A stretch of DNA of 25,285 nt, taken from Chara braunii. Its lineage: Eukaryota > Streptophyta > Charophyceae > Charales > Characeae. This document shows positions 17,727-25,285 of the stretch, piece by piece. The notes under the pieces were generated by a model that was not told where the DNA came from, made no database searches, and saw nothing but the letters and a program-made list of their open reading frames with translations. The position numbers were made by a program, and so were the translations under genes. The number at the start of each line of letters is the position of its first letter. Position 1 is the first letter of the stretch. The stretch covers positions 2,547,289-2,572,573 of the forward strand of contig BFEA01000082.1 in assembly GCA_003427395.1 (NCBI GenBank), in the 5' to 3' direction.

Positions 17727-18773
17727 CTATGAAAGCCGTGGAGGACGTGCGGGGATAGTGGGGGAAGGGAAAAATGCACGGCCACCGGCACTAAGCTGAC
17801 GATGGGGCAACGATGTCGCCCCTGCAAGCGATACTGGTTGCACGGGATTTGTCGCCCGTACGGCCACCGGGCCAGGATATGTGTGTCGTGGTAGCCCTGT
17901 CACGTGCTGCGGCTGCAAAATAGGAGAAATGGAAGGCAAGAAAGCATCCAATCGTGACGACGAAGGGTCCGTAGACGAAGATGGCGACTGCAGCCGATAC
18001 GCTGACGTGCACATATTGTCGGGTATGGGTATCGCGGACGGCGGCCGCATCACGCCGCTTACGGCACTTCCCGGAAGCGGATCATCCGTAGCCGGTTGTC
18101 GTGGAAATGGAGGGATTGAAGGCGCAGAAGGCGCCGCCGACTGTCGTGGAGAAGGACGAAGACCTGGTCGGAGCAATGGCGCTGTTCCCGGTGTTCGTGC
18201 ATGTGCCGCTTGAGCAAAGGACGGTACGGCTGACCCCGATACTCGTGCACCCATGACCGGCCGGACAGGCGGCGCGACTGACATACCGGGCGTGGAAGCA
18301 TTAACGGCGTGCAAATGATGAACAGTCGTACCCGGGTGACGAATATGACTGACATTGGCTTATGGAAAACGTGCGAGTGGTGAAAACGGACGAAGCACGG
18401 TCGGGGTTCCAGACTCCTTCAACGTAGATTCATGCCGTCCAGGGATGCCACCCGGCGTGCGGAGACTGCTTTGTGCTTGAGAGAATGTAGACCATTGGTG
18501 TGGTGTGTTAGCAGGCCGCCCACGCAGGACGTCATTCAAAGCCGCCAAACCACTAGGTGTGGAAAAAACGACTCGGAAAGTTATCCGTCCCCTGCCCGAC
18601 TGCGACCTCGGGATATGCGTCTCACTCACATGCAGCGAATCGGAACTGCCCGACCCGTCAAGGCTGAGGGGGGATGGTAGCGGCTCCATCCCCGGTCGAA
18701 AATGGAAGACGGGTTGAACACGAGACCCTTCAAAAAACGGTACACGCGAACTGAGGAGAGGAAGAGATGGCAA
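17727..18773 (-). pseudogene. Pro/Ser-rich leader region, probably 5' part of the decayed Myb/SANT gene
   Basis: One minus-strand frame from 18773 to 17727 encodes about 348 codons with a single TAA at 18360-18362 and ends at TAG 17727-17729. Composition is strongly Pro, Ser, Arg and Ala (SPSSSTDPSSSRLDAFLPS, APSAPSIPPFPRQPA), consistent with a disordered region. It points the same way as 16236-17685 and ends 42 bases before it, so I read both as one old gene of about 2.5 kb. A good acceptor (TCTTCCTCTCCTCAG, AG at 18751-18752) suggests the leader is an exon starting at 18750 rather than at the ATG at 18773. Alternatively it is an independent hypothetical gene. Confidence 0.4.
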
Positions 18774-18951
18774 TTAAATAGTACTAACGTGTGTGAACCG
18801 CAAATATTCGCACGTACAGAGACGATGGTGGTCGGCGGCAGACGATGTGCATGACTGGACAGTAGGAAGGGCAGAAGACGGCAGCAGCGGAGCGAAAGGA
18901 CTGTAACAGAAGAACAAACATTGAGTATGAGGACGAGAGTAAAGGGAGGGC

Positions 18952-18959
18952 TTTTATGG
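18952..18959 (-). promoter_or_regulatory. weak TATA-like motif
   Basis: On the minus strand GGCCATAAAAGCCCTCC lies about 180 bases upstream of the Pro/Ser-rich frame. Motif and position only. Confidence 0.2.
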
Positions 18960-18975
18960 CCGACACGGCCAGCAC

Positions 18976-19108
18976 ATCACACTCACGTCAGGAGCATACG
19001 CTGGTATGCACAACCTCCAGTGGGAACTAAGCACCACGTGCAGTCGTCTTCCCATAGCAAAGAGGACTGGATTACGCTCCCGAATTCAGGATATTTTTCG
19101 ATTACTAT
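18976..19108. other. short non-coding spacer
   Basis: Nothing recognised; it separates the old Myb/SANT gene from the 128-bp tandem repeat. Confidence 0.4.
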
Positions 19109-19364
19109 TTGCTGGTGGGACGTCGCCCCCGGACACAGACGAGGGTGCCCATGCCAGTCGCCATACTTCACGGACTGCATGTCGCCAGCGAATGTATAAT
19201 ATATAAAATGAAGAAAAAAAAAAAAACAGGCGATTTTTGCTGGTGGGACGTCGCCCCCGGACACAGACGAGGGTGCCCATGCCAGTCGCCATACTTCACG
19301 GACTGCAATTCGCCAGCGCATGTATAATATATAAAATGAAGAAAAAAAAAAAAAAACAGGCGAC
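19109..19364. repeat. 128-bp tandem repeat, two copies
   Basis: Copies begin TTGCTGGTGGGACGTCGCCC at 19109 and 19237. They are almost identical (only a few substitutions near GACTGCA and CCAGCG) and each carries TATAATATATAAAATGAAG followed by an A tract. High identity implies a recent duplication. Confidence 0.95.
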
Positions 19365-19864
19365 CGAGTACAGGGCATGCAACATCTTTAAAAATGTGTT
19401 ATTTATGTAAAAGAAAAAAACACTAGAAACAATCTAGCACATTCGTTTATTGAAACATGTGGCTTGTAGTAATGGTCAAAGATATCACACCCGACCTCGT
19501 GCAGTCTGTCGACATGCACGGAGGACATAACCCATGGAGGTGTATCTTTCCATGTTCAACCGGAAGACAAAGTCTCATTGTCCACATTTCGATAACAGAG
19601 GAGCGAGGACAGATGTGTCGTGTTGTTTTTTTCTTATTTGTATATTTTTTCGTCTAGTTATTCAACTGTGCTTTATGTGTTTTTTTTTTTTTTTTTTAAC
19701 AATTTTGTAGAAGTTAGTTTGAATGTTTGCACCTGTGTTTTGTTGTCGTCAGGAGCACAGACCGGCGAACAATGCGCTGACTCTGCCAGCGCGGTGCGGT
19801 CGACAATACGCAGAACATGTCATTCCATGCAGACGAGGGTGTCTCCGACGGACCATCAACCGCC

Positions 19865-19902
<38 letters not shown>

Positions 19903-20400
19903 CCGCCCACGGCAGGGAGGATAATGCACAGTACACAGCCTGCATGCAGACACGGAGGGCGTGGACTTCATCCAATCGGACGGTTGGGCGTTGTGCCCAG
20001 CCCCACGCGGAGTCATCGAGCGTGGTCCGTGGGCGATTCCACGCACGTCCATTCCAGAAGCACCCTTTGTATTTTGGTGATTTTTTTCTTTTTTATGTTT
20101 TATGTGTCTGGATCCAACACGCGCTCCAATCGCCGCAGATGGCTCACTCTCCAGATGTTGCACAGGCGCCGAGGAACTGCCTCTCAATGTCGAAGAGTCC
20201 CTCTTCCCGGAAATTCATAAATCTTCGCAAGCACGCAACATCCGCATGCGTCGTCAACACAGGCTGGTCCGACTCTGGTGGTGCTGTCGGCCTGGATCGC
20301 CACATCCAGGTCTTTCAGGACGCCCGCCTCATTTGTGCTGTGGCGTTCCTCCTTGAGTCACGAGTGAGTCTGACTATTGGTAATTGTTGAATACCTTCCC
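19365..20400. other. gene-poor, with T-rich and poly-C tracts
   Basis: T-rich at 19625-19655 and 19681-19697 and C35 at 19866-19900. Long frames on both strands span the poly-C run as poly-Pro or poly-Gly and are not supported. One minus-strand frame at about 20200-20370 (KDLDVAIQAD, CVDDACGCCVLAKIYEF) is open for about 60 codons and protein-like, but too short and unflanked to call. Confidence 0.45.
19866..19900. repeat. poly-C tract, 35 C
   Basis: An uninterrupted run of 35 C. It may form i-motif or, on the other strand, G-quadruplex structure; its length in the assembly may be inexact. Confidence 0.9.
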
Positions 20401-20499
20401 AGAACTATACACATATATTGTTTTAAATGCACAGACTGATTCTGGACTCAATGCAGATCGATTATGTGACGATTTAGACCAGCTTAGCAGCAGCGACAC

Positions 20500-21250
20500 C
20501 AGGGTTGGGAAGGTACCAAACACCAAGACAAGTCAGCATGCAATACAGGTTTAAAAGGGGGAATGCACTTCACTCCAATGAACGTTCCGTTGGCCGCTCC
20601 AACGCTCCAACGCAGCAGCAACAGGTACGTATTGAAGTCACTTTTTCTTCAGCCTTCTTATTTCCCCTTCGTCAATCTTCTCCCCACTCAACTTCCTTTC
20701 TCATTTCCCCTCTCGCCAGCCTTAATCACTGCCAGTGATAACCAGTGGGTGCAGCGAGTAATTCCTCCTACACCAGTTTGCAATGAACCTTCTAGTTCAA
20801 CACCAGTGAGAGCACATATAGCCACCACATGCATGTATGGGTTCACTCGAAATTCACAATAGAGACCAGAGAGATAAAGACCAGGTAGCGCAGCTTATCA
20901 TTTGTAGAAAGTATTACAAGAGCAATAAGAGTTAAAGTCACCAGCGCTTATCAGCGCATGCCAGAGGTAACCAATAATCAGCATAAGCTCTCAGGTAAGT
21001 ATCTCTTCCCCTCTGCTCTTCTCTCTTATGCTGGTCTTCTCCCTAGCTATGTCCTCGTTGTGTCTTCTCTCCCTTCATGCATGCATACTCACTAACTTCT
21101 ATTCAAGGATCTACTCTGAATACACCCACTGTTAACTCTACCAACCCCTCTACAGTCTACTACTAACAGTACTAACAACTAGCACTAACACTCTGCACTG
21201 GCGCAGCTATGGCTGCCTTCTCCCTGCCAGCGCTATCTTCCTCTCTCTCC
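20500..21250 (+). other. possible spliced non-coding transcript or 5' untranslated exons
   Basis: ACAG/GTACGTAT (intron start 20625) and CCTCTCGCCAG/CC (intron end 20719) define a 95-base intron with a pyrimidine-rich 3' end. The next block, 20720-20994, ends at CTCAG/GTAAGTATC, a near-perfect donor, followed by a pyrimidine-rich stretch. The exon has stops in the frames I read, so it would be untranslated leader or a non-coding RNA. I saw no protein exon to the right that would complete a gene. Basis is splice motifs alone. Confidence 0.3.
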
Positions 21251-21591
21251 CTCACTTAATGCAGCACTCTGGCTTCAGCGCTCTACTCCTCACTTCAGCG
21301 CACCAGTGCACCAGCACTTCCATTGTTCCACACTCCTTGCGAATGAGCAATCTTCCCGAATGGTAGGCTGGTCAGTCCTTTTGTAGTCTTGGAATGCTCT
21401 TCAACTCGTGCCAGCCTCTGCTTTCTGGGACCTGGCTGGTTCTGGTACCACATCCCCATAGCCTGTCTGGTTCTGAATGTCATGGCCTGGAACCTTCCCG
21501 AATTTCCTTTGGTCTGCTGCTGCCTGGGCCTTTGAGTCGTGACTTTTCACTTGTGAACATGACTTTTGACTGTGGACTGTGATTCCTGCGT
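21251..21591. other. non-coding, diverged short repeats
   Basis: CAGCGC/CACCAG motifs at 21270-21320, then CTGGxxCTGG motifs at 21425-21480. From about 21520 the sequence grades into a degenerate copy of the 92-bp repeat. No gene is recognised. Confidence 0.4.
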
Positions 21592-21775
21592 CTGGAACAC
21601 GACTTTTGTCTGTGGAACTGCCCTTTTACTCGTGGGATGTGACTCTTCAATAGACTTTTCATTATGAGGAGTGACGCCTGCCTTTGAGACACGACTCTTG
21701 CTTCTAAATAGGCCTTTTCTCTCATGGGATGTGACTCCTCAAAATAGCTTTTTATTATGAGACATGACTGTTGTC
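21592..21775. repeat. 92-bp minisatellite, two diverged copies
   Basis: Copies aligned by GGGATGTGACTC at 21634 and 21726, both with ATTATGAG about 30 bases further on. An older partial copy may precede at 21525-21591 (GTGACTTTTCACTTGTG). Identity is moderate, so it is older than the 128-bp and 44-bp duplications. Confidence 0.7.
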
Positions 21776-21924
21776 CCTGAGATGTCACTGTTTGCTGGGT
21801 GCCTGTTGGACCAGACTGCTAAGGTACCCGATTGTGACTTTTCGGAGTTTGACGAACTCAGGCTTTTCTTGACCAGGGCATCTGACCCTGGGATCCAAAT
21901 TTGGGGTCTAAATCGTGGAAGGCC

Positions 21925-21928
<4 letters not shown>

Positions 21929-21975
<47 letters not shown>

Positions 21976-22060
21976 CATATATATATATATATATACCTAG
22001 GCTGACGATATATATATATATATATCGTCAAATATATATATATATATATATACCTAGGCT
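21929..22060. repeat. (TA)n arrays with a perfect 28-bp palindrome
   Basis: TA runs are broken by ACCTAGGCT at 21995-22003 and 22052-22060. Between them TGACGA-(TA)8-TCGTCA (22003-22030) is a perfect palindrome able to form a cruciform. The 57-base spacing of the two ACCTAGGCT motifs suggests a small duplication. Confidence 0.9.
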
Positions 22061-22333
22061 ACGAGCCAGGCCGCCCGGGTCACCCTATTTCCCCGGACGG
22101 CCCAACCGTGCAAGGACAAGGGAAGGTCCTAGCAAAAAAAACAAAAAAACAAAAAAAATCAAAACAACCTGAAAAAAAACTATGTTAAGCATGCAATATG
22201 TATATATATAGTCAAACATATATATATATATAGGGTTACGAGCCTGTACATACGTTCGGGCTTTCGGGGTCCTGTTCGGGGTCCAAACCTGAAGGGGTTT
22301 TGACCCCGCCAAAAATAATTTCGGTGCCTAAAT

Positions 22334-22335
<2 letters not shown>
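22061..22335. other. non-coding, GC-rich and A-rich alternation
   Basis: After a GC-rich stretch (CGAGCCAGGCCGCCCGGG) come A runs (22134-22170), a short TA array (22200-22235), and another GC-rich part with repeated TTCGGGGTCC (about 22262-22300). CTACGAGCC at 22058 and TTACGAGCC at about 22237 show the two TA arrays have related right flanks. Confidence 0.45.

Positions 22336-22387
<52 letters not shown>
22336..22387. repeat. (TA)n microsatellite
   Basis: About 26 uninterrupted TA units. Confidence 0.95.
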
Positions 22388-22390
<3 letters not shown>

Positions 22391-22660
22391 CTGAATGACT
22401 TTTTGTGAGTTCTTCATGATATGAGGTACATGCCTATAAAGTTTGAAGTCATTTTGCTAAGACAAAACAAAAAAAAACTTCAAAGATGGAGGTGTCTCAG
22501 GTGTGAAAACCTGCTCGCCCACTCACTATTTTGTTTTTTTTTCACTTTTTACTTGTTGTTCACACTTTATTTTGGTTTGGTACTACCAGCTGGAATGTCT
22601 TCAGCTTGGGTGAAAGGCGCCTTCGCACCGTGGCCACAACTCCCTTGGCCTGTTTTTACC
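22388..22660. other. non-coding, nothing recognised
   Basis: Mixed-composition DNA with T runs at 22530-22560; no frame with protein-like features. Confidence 0.4.
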
Positions 22661-22703
22661 GGTTCATGAATGTGCCACAATTTTTGTGCCAGATTCATGA
22701 ACC
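22661..22703. repeat. small hairpin 1
   Basis: GGTTCATGAAT pairs with ATTCATGAACC; the inner part (TGTGCCACAA / TTTTTGTGCCAG) pairs imperfectly. It is related in sequence to hairpin 2. Confidence 0.7.
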
Positions 22704-22787
22704 AGTAGGGCCCTCTTTTTCAAAATACCCTACGTGGTCCGCATTCTAACCTTCAGCGATACCACCCTCGGCCTCATCCACATCAGA

Positions 22788-22820
22788 ATGAATCTGGTGT
22801 TGTTTATGCACCAGATTCAT
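22788..22820. repeat. small hairpin 2
   Basis: ATGAATCTGGTG (22788-22799) and CACCAGATTCAT (22809-22820) form a perfect 12-bp stem with a 9-base loop. Its right side and the next dozen bases (GATTCATGATCCTGTACGG) resemble those of hairpin 1. Confidence 0.85.
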
Positions 22821-22984
22821 GATCCTGTACGGCCTCAAAGCCATGCGTGGGCCTGTAGTACCCCACATGGAAGACATTGGGCCGGCCGAACTTGGGGCGG
22901 AACTTGGCGCGGCCAAAACCGAAAAGGTTTTGGCATGAGCGCTTTCTACCAATTATCCCAAAAGATTGGGGTTTCATCGAGGGG

Positions 22985-23060
22985 TCACGCTCAGTTGGTA
23001 TACCCATGAACCGTTGAAATGCAGACCTTAGTTCGAACGAAGGTGACTGACACAGGGCAT
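22985..23060 (+). mobile_element. tRNA-derived SINE head, second family, plus strand
   Basis: A-box-like GCTCAGTTGGTA (22989-23000), then CATGAACCGTTGAAATGCAG and B-box-like AGTTCGAACG (23030-23039). The middle matches the minus-strand copy at 7500-7605 almost exactly. Element limits are not defined. Confidence 0.6.
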
Positions 23061-23990
23061 CCCCACACCACTCTCGAAATGTGCAAAATGAGAATGAACT
23101 TCTCGCTAGAACATGGCCAGATGCACCCGCCACATTTTGTCTTTTTCAAATTTCTGCAGTGGTGTGGCGAGGCCCATTCAACAATTCGACGATGATATCT
23201 CAAGGCTGTCAAGATTATCAAGATTGGGGTTTCCCAGGCCAGAGGAGCAACTCGCTCAACCCTTGGACCTCTCCTCATGGCACGAAAATTTGTTGGGAAA
23301 GGTCATAAAACCTCCCCGCGCTAAAACCTTTGTATGCGTTTCCCCCCAAACGAGGAAAAGGGTGGGGTACGGCCGGCCCCGAAATAACTTTCGGGGGCCT
23401 AGTCCCACTAGCATCCGTGTAGTCGTTGGGGGACGAATGTGTGTGGCGTGGGCGAGCACAGGGTATCGTGTATTGTATATTAATCGACGGGGTACTTCCG
23501 CGCCCGCAGAAACGACTGGGACTGGCATTTAGGGTTTAGATCATGACGGTCTGTGATTGGACGTCGCAGTCGGCGCCGCAGCACAATCGCGTTGCTACGA
23601 ACGCGATGGAACGTCGCGTATGTAGTAACGCGATAGATGAATCCAATGGGAAGGTCGACGATGCAAAAACGGTTCCCGTGCTCCGTTTGTCATCATTCTC
23701 TCGTAGAGAATCTGTCAGCAGAGACCGAACGTATCTCCTGTCAGTGCATTTTTCGTACGGGACGCACGCAGGCGCAACTGCTGTCCACGTTCGTGACGGG
23801 GAAAGTGCACGGTAGGTTTTGTATAGTGAGGGTTTTTTTTCTTATTCGGGCCCCCTCCACATAGGTGTTGAGTGCTTCCTGCAAGGGTCGCTTTTCTATT
23901 TTCTCTCTCCGTTTGACGGTAGGACTGCTGACTTTACCCCAGTTGGAATTTCGAATGGCCGGCCCAGGTTATTCATGACTTGGAGTGATT
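23061..23990. other. no supported gene; one weak exon candidate
   Basis: A GGCC-rich part at 23368-23415 includes CCTAGTCCCACTAGCA, which matches the arm of the hairpin at 10332. TTTAGGGTTTAG at about 23529-23540 is a plant-type telomere-like motif, too short to mean much. At 23660-23815 a frame with CSVCHHSL and SCQCIFRTGR ends at a donor-like GTAGGT; it might be a small cysteine-bearing exon but lacks an identifiable partner. Confidence 0.35.
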
Positions 23991-24008
23991 GAGTCATCTG
24001 CTTCCGAT

Positions 24009-24061
24009 GGAGTTCGAACTGTGGTCTGTAATTCAACAGTTCAGCGGTTTAGGGCCTCAGC
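24009..24061 (-). mobile_element. tRNA-derived SINE head, second family, minus strand (diverged)
   Basis: On the minus strand GCTGAGGCCCTAAACC, then GCTGAACTGTTGAATTACAG and CAGTTCGAACTCC. The order and most bases match the copies at 7500-7605 and 22985-23060; the A box is degenerate. Confidence 0.5.
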
Positions 24062-24206
24062 TTGGGCAGTTGGTGAGGGTCAGTCCTTGGGTTGGGTCTG
24101 TCCGGAAATATGAATCGTCGATTTCGTGTCGCCGGAGGGCCCTGCGATTTGTTGCCTTCGGTTTCCGCAACGTGCGGCCGCATATGGAAGATCCAGGACC
24201 AAGGGT

Positions 24207-24244
<38 letters not shown>
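24207..24244. repeat. (CA)n microsatellite
   Basis: About 19 CA units, no interruptions. Confidence 0.95.
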
Positions 24245-24247
<3 letters not shown>

Positions 24248-24600
24248 CTCCCCTTTACGTGGAGTATCATACACGCTATCGTTTTGATCATGTCATTCCC
24301 ACTTACATAGACAACAACGATAAACTGCACAAAAATGAAATATAACATGCAACAACGACGGCAACAACAACAACGACTACTATTTCGCTTTCACAACTAA
24401 CATGCCTGTATTCTCATGCGTTCGTCGCATCTCACGCACCACCGTGTTCACTTTCAAGTACGTTTTGGATTTAACATCCATTAGTTTATACATCCATACC
24501 GCCCCACTTTCACATGCAGAAGGATGGACGAAAATATACATACGTTCAGAAATCATGAAATATAACAGCCCGCTCATCCGTCCCCAGAGAGGGAGAACCG
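24245..24600. other. non-coding, nothing recognised
   Basis: CAACAACGACGGCAACAACA-type short repeats at 24349-24375; frames of 80 to 113 codons cross it on both strands without any domain. Confidence 0.4.
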
Positions 24601-24873
24601 ACAACAAAGCAGGGGTAGTCACTGTTTCGTTGGAGTTTCGCTGACTTATGATAGGGCTGAATCCTCGACAGTCTGCAGAATCATCTAACTGATTACACTG
24701 TAAGTCGCAATCCACCTTCATCCCCTAAGTGATACCCTGAGCTCGGCATCAACCACTGCACACTACTTACCTGTGACGGAAATCAAAGCAGATTATCACT
24801 CAGCCACACCCGTTCGCGGTTTTAGTTAGAACCACCTCTAGATATGTGGCCATGATAGAGCTTCCCTTTATCT

Positions 24874-24941
<68 letters not shown>
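24601..24941. repeat. 341-bp tandem repeat, copy 1, ending in (CT)n
   Basis: The unit begins ACAACAAAGCAGGGGTAGTC and ends in a CT array (24875-24940). It is followed directly by copy 2, roughly 90 percent identical by eye. On the minus strand it contains CGTCACAG/GTAAGTAG, a consensus splice donor. Confidence 0.95.
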
Positions 24942-25215
24942 ACAACAAAGCAGGGGTAGTCACTGTGTCCTCGAAGTTTCGCCGACTTATGAAAGGCCTG
25001 AATCCTCGAAAGTCTGCACAAATCCTCTAACTGATTGCACTGTAAGTCGTTATCCCCCTTAATCCGCTAATTGATACCCTGAGCTCGGCATCAACCACTG
25101 CACGCTACTTACCTGTGACGGATTGCTTTTCAGACTATCACTCACCCACACCCGTTCGCGGTTTCAGTTAGAACCACCTCCACATATGTGGCCATGAGAG
25201 AGGTTCCCTTCCTCT

Positions 25216-25285
<70 letters not shown>
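24942..25285. repeat. 341-bp tandem repeat, copy 2, running off the window
   Basis: Same layout as copy 1, with the CT array from 25217 to the window end and probably beyond. The CGTCACAG/GTAAGTAG motif is conserved on the minus strand. More copies may follow outside. Confidence 0.95.

Noticed and set aside
19620-20390. 256-codon frame with a poly-Pro centre, and its minus-strand counterpart with poly-Gly
   Set aside because: The frame exists because the C35 tract is open in all frames; flanks are T-rich or show no domain.
21480-21788. 102-codon minus-strand frame across the 92-bp repeat
   Set aside because: Repeat-driven and Lys/Arg/Ser-rich, without a domain; 92 is not a multiple of three, so the repeat does not behave as a coding unit.
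23529-23540. Interstitial telomere sequence (TTTAGGGTTTAG)
   Set aside because: Less than two full units; expected by chance or as a short promoter motif.
1-25285. CRISPR array, bacterial operon, rRNA or complete tRNA gene
   Set aside because: No regularly spaced direct repeats with unique spacers, no ribosome-binding-site-led gene clusters, and the tRNA-like segments do not fold as full tRNAs with a paired acceptor stem.

Overview
The window looks like gene-poor nuclear DNA from a eukaryote with a large, repeat-rich genome. No bacterial operon structure is visible. Microsatellites of GA/CT, GT/CA and TA and homopolymer tracts are everywhere, and the mobile elements are of the PIF/Harbinger and tRNA-derived SINE kinds. 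Two protein styles, a propeller/Pro-Ser-linker/membrane-anchor exon and Harbinger-associated Myb/SANT (trihelix-like) proteins, together with the intron-like spacing, make a streptophyte green alga such as Chara my best guess. That is an inference from style, not a match I could run. Two single N bases (11130, 15460) mark assembly uncertainty.

Layout: 1-2587 holds no gene I can support. 2588-3735 (-) is the last visible exon of a receptor-like membrane protein: propeller-like ectodomain, Pro/Ser linker, one membrane span, and a tail made from a 30-bp palindromic minisatellite; no kinase domain is visible. 3737-5045 is intron or intergenic DNA with a GA array and a 54-bp tandem repeat. 5046-6635 (-) is an intact 529-residue Myb/SANT-like DNA-binding protein with a coiled coil, the best complete gene here; an 18/20 direct repeat lies on each side of it. 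7201-7605 has two tRNA-like SINE heads from different families, one with an 11-bp target-site duplication. 7864-9686 is a tandem duplication of about 0.9 kb that is itself built from a roughly 114-bp monomer, ending in a very GC-rich block between poly-C runs. 10035-10497 has copies of another repeat, two of them inverted to form a 66-bp-arm hairpin.

11373-12841 (+) is a decayed PIF/Harbinger transposase: two in-frame TAG stops, a 44-bp frame-breaking duplication and a D-to-N change in the third acidic motif. 13262-13835 (+) is a candidate small gene (140 residues) with a TATA box and the first ATG in place. 16236-18773 (-) is a decayed Myb/SANT gene with a long Pro/Ser-rich leader. The right third is repeats: 128-bp, 92-bp and 341-bp tandem repeats, TA arrays with a perfect palindrome, two sister hairpins, two further SINE heads, and a possible spliced non-coding transcript around 20500-21000.

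Functionally, Harbinger elements need a DDE transposase and a separate Myb/SANT protein (family knowledge). The window has one intact and one broken Myb/SANT gene and one broken transposase, so locally only the DNA-binding half could still work. Whether these belonged to one element cannot be decided from this sequence, since I found no terminal inverted repeats.
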